From assembly GCA_021325335.1 (NCBI GenBank), contig JAJPHJ010000121.1, positions 1 through 57,000 on the forward strand: a stretch of DNA of 57,000 bases, given 5' to 3'. This DNA comes from Pseudomonadota bacterium (GTDB taxonomy: Bacteria > Vulcanimicrobiota > Vulcanimicrobiia > Eremiobacterales > Eremiobacteraceae). A program made the position numbers and the translations under genes. The notes under the pieces are model-generated. The model did no database searches. It was not told the DNA's origin and saw nothing but the letters and a program-made list of their open reading frames with translations. This document shows positions 43,469-51,312 of this stretch, piece by piece (position 1 is the stretch's first letter; every line of letters starts with the position of its first letter).

Positions 43469-43789
43469 ATGAGCGACCTTGCCATTGACGATATCGAAGC
43501 GGCCCTACGCTTCGCGCGCACCCGCGCCGAGCTGCTCGCGGAAGACGTCGCGAACGCACGTACGCCTGGCTACGTGGCGCGCGACGCCGTCCTCGTTCCC
43601 GTTCAGGAGAGCGGCGGATCCCGTTTCGCGAGCGTCTATGCCGACGTGGCGGCACGCGGGCCGGTCGGCATCTTGGAATACGCCATGGGCGCGCAGGCTC
43701 GCAATGCGGTCACCTATCACGAGCTCGCCGCCCAGGAGCGCTCCATGCTGCACGAGCTGCGCGTGGTCGCGGAGGAATCAAGGCGCTAG
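43469..43789 (+). CDS. flgB: flagellar basal-body rod protein FlgB
   Basis: 106 residues, shorter than the usual 120-140. The rod-protein N-terminal heptad region reads RFARTRAELLAEDVANARTPGYVARD, with the N-A-x-T-P-G-Y signature, and the C-terminal helix is VTYHELAAQERSMLHELRVV. The missing central part is the variable one. First of flgB-flgC-fliE-fliF-fliH-fliI. Only 24 nt separate it from the divergent cyclase start, and no ribosome site is clear. Confidence 0.88.
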   Translation: MSDLAIDDIEAALRFARTRAELLAEDVANARTPGYVARDAVLVPVQESGGSRFASVYADVAARGPVGILEYAMGAQARNAVTYHELAAQERSMLHELRVVAEESRR

Positions 43790-43791
43790 CC

Positions 43792-44283
43792 GTGGTGGAT
43801 CTATACGACATCGCGTCGAGCGGCATGGCGGCACAGCGCACGCAGATGGACGTGATCGCGGAAAATCTCGCCAATGCCGGCATTCCGAGAGCCGATGGAA
43901 CGGTGTTCAAATCGAAGACCGCTGTTTTCGCGCAAGCATCGCCGTTCGCCACAACCTTGGACGGCGCTCTGCGCAACGACGCGGACATCGACCTCTCAGA
44001 CCTGAGTCTCGTAGGAGAAGATGCGCCGGCGCCGCCTGCCGGTGTCGAGGTTGCAGGCATCGTGCAACGCGACGGCGATCCGCAGTATCGCTACGACCCT
44101 GGCAACCCGTTTGCCGCCCGCAGCGGCGCGCGCAAAGGGTACGTCGCGATGCCCGACGTCGATTCCATTTCCGAAATGGTCTCGCTCGTCACGGCATCGC
44201 GCGCCTACGATGCCAACGTGAGCATGCTCGAGGCCGCAAAACAGATGGATATGGAAGCGGCCGACATCGATCGGATGACATGA
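43792..44283 (+). CDS. flgC: flagellar basal-body rod protein FlgC
   Basis: 163 residues. DLYDIASSGMAAQRTQMDVIAENLANAG is the FlgC N-terminus, GYVAMPDVDSISEMVSLVTASRAYDANVSMLEAAKQM the C-terminal helix; both ends form the coiled core of the proximal rod. GTG 43792 starts 2 nt after flgB, and its stop overlaps the fliE ATG. Unlike classic FlgC, the N-terminal signature lacks the final T-P-x-Y (it reads IPRADG). Confidence 0.92.
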   Translation: MVDLYDIASSGMAAQRTQMDVIAENLANAGIPRADGTVFKSKTAVFAQASPFATTLDGALRNDADIDLSDLSLVGEDAPAPPAGVEVAGIVQRDGDPQYRYDPGNPFAARSGARKGYVAMPDVDSISEMVSLVTASRAYDANVSMLEAAKQMDMEAADIDRMT

Positions 44284-44585
44284 TCGCGCATCAACCCATT
44301 GCCGCGCTCGAAGCGTTGAGTCCTCAAGCGACGCCGCTTCCCAATGCGGTGTTGGTGCGGCCGGAGCGGCGCTCGTTCGACGCCGTGCTCGGCAGCGCGA
44401 TCGATGCGGTTTCGGGCTCGCTCGAGCGCGCGGACGAGCTGAGCGTCTCGGCTGCGACGACACCCGCGGATATCGCCAAAGCTGCAGTCGCCAGAGCCCG
44501 CGCCGATGTCACGCTCGAAGTCGCCGCCGTGGCCGCTGCCAAGATCAACGGCGCTATCAGCCAGCTGTTGCAGACGCAGCTCTAG
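44280..44585 (+). CDS. fliE: flagellar hook-basal body protein FliE
   Basis: 101 residues from ATG 44280, overlapping the flgC stop (ATGA). FliE links the MS ring to the rod. The C-terminal helix DIAKAAVARARADVTLEVAA plus INGAISQLLQTQL matches the conserved FliE end; the first third (Pro/Ala-rich) is variable. The frame is open far upstream, but only across flgB and flgC in a false frame. Confidence 0.88.
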   Translation: MIAHQPIAALEALSPQATPLPNAVLVRPERRSFDAVLGSAIDAVSGSLERADELSVSAATTPADIAKAAVARARADVTLEVAAVAAAKINGAISQLLQTQL

Positions 44586-44589
44586 GGCG

Positions 44590-46011
44590 GTGCTTGCGCT
44601 CCTGCCGCCGGCGGTCCCGGACGTCCTCCGTCAGGCGCTCCGCTGGGCTGCGTCACGGAAGCTTGGACTCACGATCGCTGTCGCGCTCCTGGCGCTCCTC
44701 GGCATGCTCGCGGTGGCGAGCACGAAACTGAACCCTCAGACCGCCTTGTTCGGGGCCTCGCTGCATCCGAGCCAGGTGATGGAAGTCGAGCGCGCGCTGC
44801 TGCTCTGGAACGAGCCTTTCACGACGGACGACCAGCACACGCGCATCTTCGTGAACGCATCGCGGCGCCGGGAAGTGCTCGTGCGCTTGACGCTCGCCGG
44901 ATTGCCGCACGCGTATGTCCCGACGACGGCCGACGTCCTCGGCGAGCAGCCCAACGCCTTCGCGTCTTCGGCGTTCATGGACGATCGGCGGCGCGCCGGC
45001 ATCCAAGGCGACTTGGTGGCAAGTCTGCGGCGCATAAACGGCATCGCCGACGCGACCGTCGTCATCGCCCCTGCCAGTGACGATCCGCTGGCCGGGGTAG
45101 ATGCTACGAGTCCGGCGAGCGCGAGCGTGCAGCTCCTCGTGCAGCCCGGGGTATCGCTCGCTCCCGAGCAGATCGGCGGCATCAAACGTTTCGTCGCCGC
45201 CAGTTACCCTGGTCTTGCACCGGAGCGTGTCGTCGTTGTCGATGCGGGCGGCACCGAGGGCGGCGGCTCGAACGCGGTCGCGCCTGCCGCTCGTTCGCAA
45301 ACGGCGCTGCAGACCTCGATCCAAACAGCGCTCGACGCCGTCTTCGGTGCGGGAAACACGGTCGTCCGGGTGAGCATGCGGACGACTGGCGAGGAACGCA
45401 GCTCCACACGAACCCTCGTGACACCGCATGGTTTGCTCGAGGCCGAACGTGGAAGCGAGAACGGCACCGAGGGCGGCAAAAGATTCGAAAAATTGCACAC
45501 GCAAAGCCGCTATGCGTACGACACGGTGGTGGAGACTCGCAGCACGCACGCCGATGCGCTCGCGCGGCTTTCCATCGCCGTTTTGGTCGACTCGCAAAAG
45601 ATTTCGCTCGGTCAGTCACAGCAAGTCGCCGACGTCGTCCGGGCGGCGGCGGGCGCAGACTTGCGATCGGATCAAGTGGTCGTCGCCGCGCTGCCCTTTC
45701 GAGCGCCGCGGGCTGCGCCGCTTTCCGGCGGTCCACGCCCGCTGCGAGCGCTAGCGGCGGCCGGAGCGGCCATCGCAACGTTGCTCGCCTGTTGGTCCGC
45801 GCTTGCGGCGCGACGCGGGAAACGGCCGACCCCCGAGGACCGCGCGGCTTCCGCACTCCAGGAAAGTCTGCGGCACGAAATGCCGCAGACGGCAGCATAC
45901 GTGCTCGGAGGCCTGCCGCAAAGCGTGCGCGACCGCGTCCTGCGTGCGTACGACCCCCAGCAGCGCGAGCAGATCCTGGGCTGGATGAACGCCAAACGGC
46001 CACATGTCTGA
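44590..46011 (+). CDS. fliF: flagellar MS-ring protein FliF with FliG-like tail
   Basis: 473 residues from GTG 44590, short compared with 520-580 in most FliF. Membrane helices lie near residues 20-40 (LTIAVALLALLGMLAV) and near 390-410. Ring-building motifs include the segment ASLHPSQVMEVERALLLWNEPF and DVLGEQPNAFASSAFMDDRRRAGIQGDLVASL. Instead of the usual FliG-binding tail, the last 47 residues contain LRHEMPQTAAYVLGGLP then REQILGWM, which resembles the start of the FliG middle domain (ENEHPQTIAVIL type). No fliG follows. See findings. Confidence 0.85.
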   Translation: MLALLPPAVPDVLRQALRWAASRKLGLTIAVALLALLGMLAVASTKLNPQTALFGASLHPSQVMEVERALLLWNEPFTTDDQHTRIFVNASRRREVLVRLTLAGLPHAYVPTTADVLGEQPNAFASSAFMDDRRRAGIQGDLVASLRRINGIADATVVIAPASDDPLAGVDATSPASASVQLLVQPGVSLAPEQIGGIKRFVAASYPGLAPERVVVVDAGGTEGGGSNAVAPAARSQTALQTSIQTALDAVFGAGNTVVRVSMRTTGEERSSTRTLVTPHGLLEAERGSENGTEGGKRFEKLHTQSRYAYDTVVETRSTHADALARLSIAVLVDSQKISLGQSQQVADVVRAAAGADLRSDQVVVAALPFRAPRAAPLSGGPRPLRALAAAGAAIATLLACWSALAARRGKRPTPEDRAASALQESLRHEMPQTAAYVLGGLPQSVRDRVLRAYDPQQREQILGWMNAKRPHV

Positions 46012-46501
46012 CGATTTTGTGCCGTTCGTTCCGCCGAAGGCGCGCGCGCTCCCGAGCGTCGTGGCCAGCGCACCACCGGTCGCCTTCGAGGAGAACTTTC
46101 CGGACGTCGCTTCAGCGGCCGACGCCATTCCCGGACCCGTAGACGAGCCTTCGCCGAGCGAGCCGCCGGCAGCGATCGAGTTACGATCAGCCCCGGAACA
46201 CATCGCATCGGTTGCGCCGGCGCCGTGCGAGCACGAGGCGCTCGTCCGCCGAGAGGCGATCAAGCTCGCGGCCATTGCGTGCGGCCGGGCGCTCGCGCAC
46301 GTGGCGGTCATCCATCCAAAGCTCATCGCCGCATTCGTCGATGAAGCGCGGGCGGTGGCCGGCCGTCCGGCTGACGCCTGTGTGGCTACCTTTGCCGACG
46401 CCGAGTTCGGAGCCGTCGAAATCGAGTTCGCCGAAGGCGCCATCGGCGCTGACCTCGCAACGCGCGCGGCACTACTCGTGCACGCGGCCGCGAGCGGATG
46501 A
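46004..46501 (+). CDS. fliH: FliH-like flagellar export ATPase regulator
   Basis: 165 residues between fliF (8-nt overlap) and fliI (4-nt overlap). The first 75 residues are Pro/Ala/Glu-rich; the rest has a helix (EALVRREAIKLAAIACGRALAHVAV) and a beta-alpha domain (CVATFADAEFGAVEIEF), matching the layout of FliH/SctL stators. Sequence similarity is weak and the classical coiled coil with GxxxG repeats is missing, so the call rests on position and domain plan. Confidence 0.65.
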   Translation: MSDDFVPFVPPKARALPSVVASAPPVAFEENFPDVASAADAIPGPVDEPSPSEPPAAIELRSAPEHIASVAPAPCEHEALVRREAIKLAAIACGRALAHVAVIHPKLIAAFVDEARAVAGRPADACVATFADAEFGAVEIEFAEGAIGADLATRAALLVHAAASG

Positions 46502-47802
46502 AGGTAATAGAGGAATGGCTCGAACCGCGGTTGCCGTTGATCTATCGCAACTGCGATGGCTTGGTGCGCACGGGGCGAGTGCTCGCGGTAGCGCCGGCGG
46601 AAATCACGGTCAGCATGCGCGGCGTTTCATGCGGATCCCTCATCGCGGTGCACACGCAACGGCACGGGGCGCGTTTCGCGCGCGTCCGAACCGTCCGCGA
46701 GGGCGAGGTTGGCGCCGTGCCTATCGAGCCGCTTCGCGGCGTCGGCGTCGGCGACCGAGCAAGCTCCACCAACGCGGAGCTGGGCTCTTTCTGCGGCCTC
46801 GGCCTCCTCGGGCGCGCCGTGGATGCGTGGGGAGGACCGAGGCACCCTGATTGTGTCGTGGTCGGGATTGAAGACCGCGCCGTACCGCTCGAGCGGCGGC
46901 GTCCGATCGAAGAACCGCTGTGCACGGGCATTGCATCCATCGACGCGCTGTGCACCATCGGCGTCGGTCAGCGCGTAGCCCTCTTCGCGGGCGCTGGCGT
47001 GGGCAAGTCGACGCTGCTCCGCCTTATCGCGCAGCACGCGACGTTTGATGCGCACGTGTTCGCTCTCATCGGCGAGCGCGGCAGGGAGGCTGCTGAGACG
47101 GTCGCCCGCTTGCGCGAGTCACCCAGGTGGCCTGCCACGACCGTGGTATGCGCGACCGCCGAGGCGCCTCCGCACGAGCGGCTCGCGGCTGCCTATACCG
47201 CGCTTGCCCAAGCCGAGTGGCTGTGCGAACGTGGGCGAGACGTGCTTCTCACCGTGGATTCGTTGACGCGCGTCGCCAACGCATGGCGCGAGATCGCGCT
47301 GGCTGCAGGCGAGCCACCAGCGCATCGCGGCCATCCTGCGTCCCTCGTGACCACCCTCGCCTCCATTGTAGAGCGGGCAGGGGCCCGCACCCAAGGCAGC
47401 ATCACGGCGATTTTCGCGGTCCTTGTCGATGCGGACGACCAATTCGAACCGGTCACCGACGTCGTGCGCGGTTTGCTCGACGGGCAGATCGTGCTTGCGC
47501 GCTCGCTCGCGGAGACGGGACGCTTTCCGCCAATCGACGTCTTGCGCTCGGCCAGCCGGTTGATGCATCGGCTCGTGCCGGTCCACCACATGGCAAACGC
47601 GGCGCTCGTACGCAAAGCGCTAGCCGCGCTCGAGCGGGCAGAAGACCTGTTTGCCATCGGGGCCTATGCACCGGGCGGAGACGCAATGCTCGACGCTGCG
47701 GTGGCGCAACGCGACCGCCTCGAGCGTTTTCTCTTCCCCGGCGACCGAGCGCGATCGGATCCGCTCGTCGAACTCGCGGAGATCGCGTCGCTCTTGCGCT
47801 AG
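46498..47802 (+). CDS. fliI: flagellum-specific ATP synthase FliI
   Basis: 434 residues, normal length. F1-beta-like ATPase: Walker A GAGVGKSTLL, catalytic Glu in ALIGERGREAAETV, Walker B DVLLTVDSLTRVANAWREIALA, and the DGQIVLARSLAETGRFPPIDVL segment. It energises unfolding and export of flagellar subunits. Overlaps the fliH-like gene by 4 nt. The Pro-rich loop usual after GEPP (RGYPPSVF) reads HRGHPASLV, a small divergence. Confidence 0.95.
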   Translation: MKVIEEWLEPRLPLIYRNCDGLVRTGRVLAVAPAEITVSMRGVSCGSLIAVHTQRHGARFARVRTVREGEVGAVPIEPLRGVGVGDRASSTNAELGSFCGLGLLGRAVDAWGGPRHPDCVVVGIEDRAVPLERRRPIEEPLCTGIASIDALCTIGVGQRVALFAGAGVGKSTLLRLIAQHATFDAHVFALIGERGREAAETVARLRESPRWPATTVVCATAEAPPHERLAAAYTALAQAEWLCERGRDVLLTVDSLTRVANAWREIALAAGEPPAHRGHPASLVTTLASIVERAGARTQGSITAIFAVLVDADDQFEPVTDVVRGLLDGQIVLARSLAETGRFPPIDVLRSASRLMHRLVPVHHMANAALVRKALAALERAEDLFAIGAYAPGGDAMLDAAVAQRDRLERFLFPGDRARSDPLVELAEIASLLR

Positions 47803-47853
47803 ACGGACGCCCAATTTCGCGTGATAGCTATACCAAATGCGAGCGGAGGAACC

Positions 47854-48540
47854 ATGATTAATCCCACAGATCCGTCAGGAATGCCACTGCAAAGCCCCAT
47901 CTACAATCCCATGATGCCGGTGGGGCAGAACGAGGAACAGGAACTCCCCCAGCCCTCTCAATCCGCATCGAGCGGCTCTCCGTTTTCGAGCATTGACAAG
48001 CAATTCAACTCGCTCATCAAAGATCTGCAGCAGCAGCTGTCTGGTCTCGAGAAACAGCTGATGCAAGCGCTTCGCGAACTCAAGCTTGGGCGCGCATCGG
48101 CGAACAAGGCGCCTGCCCAACCATCGGGTGGTGCGCAGGCGGCGCCATCCAAACGCTACGGCGCCATCATCAATGATGCGGCTCGCCGCAACGAGGTCGA
48201 CCCGCAATTGGTCAGCGCGGTGATCGGCCAAGAGTCGGGGTTCCGCGCCGACGCCGTCTCTCGCGCCGGCGCGATGGGACTGATGCAGTTGATGCCGGAG
48301 ACCGCACGATCGCTCGGCGTGACCAATCCCTTCGATCCCAAGCAGAACGTGCAAGGAGGCACCGCGCTATTGCGCGAGCTCTTGGATCGCTATCACGGCC
48401 AACTCGATCTGGCTCTGGCTGCATACAACGCCGGACCGGCGGCGGTTGACAAATATCGCGGCGTGCCGCCTTTTCCGGAGACGCAGGCCTACGTGCGCAA
48501 CATCATGGCGTCATATCGGGAGTCCGCGCTCTCCGCATAA
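47854..48540 (+). CDS. lytic transglycosylase (SLT domain) in flagellar operon
   Basis: 228 residues from ATG 47854, chosen for GGAGGAACC directly before it; GTG 47821 lacks a site. Residues 1-50 are Pro/Ser/Gln-rich, 50-85 form a coiled coil (LIKDLQQQLSGLEKQLMQAL), and 105-228 are a soluble lytic transglycosylase domain: catalytic Glu in GQESGFRADAVS, then GAMGLMQLMPETARSLG and LALAAYNAGPAAVDKY. It would cleave peptidoglycan for rod passage, as FlgJ does elsewhere. No signal peptide, consistent with export by the flagellar apparatus. Sits where fliJ is often found. Confidence 0.9.
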   Translation: MINPTDPSGMPLQSPIYNPMMPVGQNEEQELPQPSQSASSGSPFSSIDKQFNSLIKDLQQQLSGLEKQLMQALRELKLGRASANKAPAQPSGGAQAAPSKRYGAIINDAARRNEVDPQLVSAVIGQESGFRADAVSRAGAMGLMQLMPETARSLGVTNPFDPKQNVQGGTALLRELLDRYHGQLDLALAAYNAGPAAVDKYRGVPPFPETQAYVRNIMASYRESALSA

Positions 48541-48600
48541 TGTAGCTCGCGCAAATCTATTTGCGCGCTAAGTGTAGCCCGCGCAAATTTATTTGCGCGC
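48541..48600. repeat. two tandem copies of a 30-bp palindromic element
   Basis: Copy 1 (48541-48570) and copy 2 (48573-48600) share TGTAGC-Y-CGCGCAAAT-Y-TATTTGCGCGC. Each holds a hairpin CGCGCAAAT / ATTTGCGCG with a tiny loop. The pair sits right after the transglycosylase stop. It could be a REP-like element or a double transcription stop; there is no T run. Confidence 0.7.
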
Positions 48601-48630
48601 CCAAAGGGCGTCTGGCCGGGTGCCACGAAC

Positions 48631-48651
48631 TATCGAGAATGGTTCTCGATA
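48631..48651. promoter_or_regulatory. perfect 21-bp palindrome, candidate Zur/Fur operator
   Basis: Half-site TATCGAGAA, 3-bp centre, half-site TTCTCGATA. It lies at the head of the metal-uptake operon, whose last core gene encodes a Fur/Zur-family regulator. It covers the presumed start codon at 48639, so the transcript may be nearly leaderless. Operator identity is inference from shape and position. Confidence 0.65.
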
Positions 48652-49553
48652 AGTGCCGACGTCTCGCACCGGTACTGATCATTGCCGCCCTGGGCTGCAG
48701 CCCGGTCGCCCATCCCCATGAAGCATCGGTTCCGAGCGCGCCCCCCAAGCCCATCGCGATCGCCACGACCTCCACCCTCGCGTCGCTCGTCACCACGGTC
48801 GCGGATGGTCACCTGCAGGTTCGATCGCTCGTACCGGTCGGCGCGTCGCCCGAGACCTACGAACCCTCTCCTCAAGATTTCGTCGCCTTGAACGAAGCAG
48901 CGGTCGTCTTCGAGAACGGTTCAGGGCTTGAGTCATGGCTATCGAAGCTACTCGCCAACGCCAAGAAGGCGCAAGTCGTCGTGCTGAGCGACGCGCTGCC
49001 CCGTGACGTGAGCCACCCCGGCGGTGAGCAATTCACCAATCCCCATTTTTGGCTCGACCCGCACTACGCAGCGCTCTATGTGGATGCGATCGAAAACGCC
49101 CTTGCATCCGTCGACCCTGCGCACGCAGCAGCCTACCGATCAAACGCCGCAGCGGAAAAAAAGAAACTGCGCGCGCTCGATGGGTGGATCACACGAGAGA
49201 TCGCCACGATCCCGGAAGGTCAGCGCGCCATGATCGCTGACCACGACGCATGGTACTATTTCGATCGGCGTTACGGCATCGAAGACGTCGGCGCGATCGA
49301 GCGATCGCCGCGCAGAGAGCCATCGGCGGCCGACCTTGCAGCGCTCATCGCCCAAGCAAGGGCGCACCACGTTCGAGCCATCTTCGCCGAGCCGGAATTT
49401 TCGCCAAGGCTGGCAAAGCAACTCGCCGACTCGGCCGGCATCGCGACGGTGACGGATCTGTACGATGACTCGCTCGGCACGACCCCTGAGCTGAGCACCT
49501 ATGACGGCATGATGCGCCACGATGTCAACACGATCGTGCAGGCCCTCCGATGA
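48639..49553 (+). CDS. zinc/manganese ABC transporter substrate-binding lipoprotein (ZnuA-like)
   Basis: 304 residues from ATG 48639. Lipobox ALGC gives lipidated C20; a short His run (AHPHE) follows. Cluster A-I metal-binding protein: metal ligands are visible as His in TNPHFWLDPHYAALY, His in IADHDAWYYFDRRYG and Glu in IFAEPEF. The first usual His (DPHxYEP) is Glu, E72, in SPETYEPSPQDF, which may alter metal choice. There is no clear ribosome site, and the operator-like palindrome overlaps the start. The ATPase gene begins 4 nt before this stop. Confidence 0.9.
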   Translation: MVLDKCRRLAPVLIIAALGCSPVAHPHEASVPSAPPKPIAIATTSTLASLVTTVADGHLQVRSLVPVGASPETYEPSPQDFVALNEAAVVFENGSGLESWLSKLLANAKKAQVVVLSDALPRDVSHPGGEQFTNPHFWLDPHYAALYVDAIENALASVDPAHAAAYRSNAAAEKKKLRALDGWITREIATIPEGQRAMIADHDAWYYFDRRYGIEDVGAIERSPRREPSAADLAALIAQARAHHVRAIFAEPEFSPRLAKQLADSAGIATVTDLYDDSLGTTPELSTYDGMMRHDVNTIVQALR

Positions 49554-50446
49554 AGGACGAGCGCACGAACCGCCACGACCACACCCACATCGCGCCTGAC
49601 GCGCCGCCGCAGCCACGCGGCCACAGCCACGCCGTCGCTCCGGCGACTTTTCATCTGCACCCCCACGCGGGCCATCCTCACGGGCAGCCGGCGCGCGTGC
49701 CGGCATCCGACGCCGCGATCGCCGTCGACGGCGTATGCGCGGGGTACTTCGGAAGAGATGTGCTCGATGAGGTGAGCTTCACCGTCAACCGTGGAGAGTT
49801 CATTGGCGTGATCGGGCCGAACGGGTCGGGCAAGTCCACGTTGCTGAAAGTCATCGCGGGCCTGTTGCCGGTCCAATGCGGCTCCGTGCTCGTTTTCGGC
49901 CAGCGACCGAGCCCCGAGGTCCGCCATCTCATCGGCTACGTGCCGCAGAGCGAATCCGTCAACTGGTCCTTTCCCGTGACGGTCCGCGACGTCGTGCTCA
50001 TGGGCACCTACGGGCGCCTCGGCCTGTTCCGCCGCCCGAGCGATGCCGACCGCGCAGCCGCGGACGCCGCGATCGCTCAGGTCGGCATGCAAGACTACAC
50101 GAGCGCGCAGATCGGCCAGCTCTCGGGCGGCCAACAGCAGCGCGTGTTCGTCGCCCGCGCGCTCGTGGCGCGGCCGAAGCTCATGCTGCTCGACGAGCCC
50201 ATCGCGGGCGTCGACGCGACCACGCAGCACGCGATCTTCACGCTGCTCGAACAGCTCAAGGAGCAGGGCACGACGATCGTCGCGACGACGCACGATCTGT
50301 CGTGCGTCGCGGAGTGGTTCGACCGCGTCCTTGCATTGAACCATTCCGTTGTGGCCTACGGCAAGCCGCAAGAGGTGCTGACGAGCGAGACCTTGTCGGC
50401 GACGTTCGGCAGCCACGTTCTCGTCAGCCCAGTCCTGCCCGCGTAG
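49550..50446 (+). CDS. metal ABC transporter ATP-binding protein with His-rich N-terminus
   Basis: 298 residues. Residues 1-45 hold ten His (9, 11, 13, 25, 27, 35, 37, 39, 42, 44), an unusual extension for this family. The ATPase follows: Walker A GPNGSGKST, Q-loop YVPQSESVNWSFP, signature LSGGQQQR, Walker B LMLLDEPIAG, switch His ATTHDL. It powers zinc or manganese uptake with the adjacent permease. It overlaps the binding-protein gene as ATGA. The His segment could sense or buffer cytoplasmic zinc. Confidence 0.95.
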   Translation: MKDERTNRHDHTHIAPDAPPQPRGHSHAVAPATFHLHPHAGHPHGQPARVPASDAAIAVDGVCAGYFGRDVLDEVSFTVNRGEFIGVIGPNGSGKSTLLKVIAGLLPVQCGSVLVFGQRPSPEVRHLIGYVPQSESVNWSFPVTVRDVVLMGTYGRLGLFRRPSDADRAAADAAIAQVGMQDYTSAQIGQLSGGQQQRVFVARALVARPKLMLLDEPIAGVDATTQHAIFTLLEQLKEQGTTIVATTHDLSCVAEWFDRVLALNHSVVAYGKPQEVLTSETLSATFGSHVLVSPVLPA

Positions 50447-50448
50447 CC

Positions 50449-51312
50449 ATGCATCTCATCATCTCGCCGCTCGCCAACGATTTCATGGTGCGTGCGCTGA
50501 TCGCGGCGACTCTCATCGGCGGAGTCTGCTCCATCGTAGGCGTCTATGTCGTGCTGCGCAACATGTCGTTCATCGGCGACGGTTTGGCGCATGCTTCGTT
50601 CGCCGGCATCGTCATCGCCTATTTGCTGAAGTTCGACCTCTACATCGGCGGTCTGATCTTCACGATTTTGACGGCGCTCGGGATCGGCGCGGTCAGCAAG
50701 CGATCCGAAGTGTCGCTCGACACCACGATCGGGGTGTTCTTCACCGCAGCGTTCGCGCTCGGCATCGCGCTCATGTCGCACGTGCAGAACTATGTCATCG
50801 ATCTCCAGGACTTTCTCTTCGGGAATATCCTCGCGATCGATCGGCGCGACATCCTCATCATCGCCGCGCTCACCGCAGGCATCCTGATCGTCGTGGCGCT
50901 GCTTTACAAAGAGCTGCTCTTCGCGTCGTTCGACCCGGTCTCGGCCGGCGCGAGCGGAGTGCCGGTCGACGCGCTCACGTACGTGCTGCTCGCCATCCTG
51001 GCAGTCACGATCATCGTCTCCTTGCAGGCCGCGGGCATCGTGCTCGTCGCCGCGCTCCTCGTGACGCCGGCGGCGACCGCCTACCAGCTGACCAACCGAT
51101 TCGGCCCCATGATGCTCATCTCCGCGATCGTCGGGGTGGCGTCGGGCATCGTCGGACTCTACTGTTCGTACTACTTCAACGTCGCGTCGGGAGCGAGTAT
51201 CGTGCTGGTCGCGACGGCATGCTTCTTCGCGGCGATGGTGCTCTCGCCGAAGCGGCGGTCGTTGCTGACGGCCCTGCTCGATGCGCGCCGCACGGCGATT
51301 CGCGTTCGATGA
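50449..51312 (+). CDS. metal ABC transporter permease (ZnuB-like)
   Basis: 287 residues from ATG 50449; the frame is open upstream within the ATPase gene, but the family N-terminus starts here. Eight or nine membrane helices; typical segments are VGVYVVLRNMSFIGDGLAHASFAG and VSLQAAGIVLVAALLVTPAATA. ABC-3 family. Its stop overlaps the Fur-family ATG. Confidence 0.95.
   Translation: MHLIISPLANDFMVRALIAATLIGGVCSIVGVYVVLRNMSFIGDGLAHASFAGIVIAYLLKFDLYIGGLIFTILTALGIGAVSKRSEVSLDTTIGVFFTAAFALGIALMSHVQNYVIDLQDFLFGNILAIDRRDILIIAALTAGILIVVALLYKELLFASFDPVSAGASGVPVDALTYVLLAILAVTIIVSLQAAGIVLVAALLVTPAATAYQLTNRFGPMMLISAIVGVASGIVGLYCSYYFNVASGASIVLVATACFFAAMVLSPKRRSLLTALLDARRTAIRVR

Noticed and set aside
43446-43655. 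N-terminal extension of the adenylate cyclase
   Set aside because: It overlaps flgB and is a run of Arg-rich shadow sequence; recognisable domains start well after 43445.
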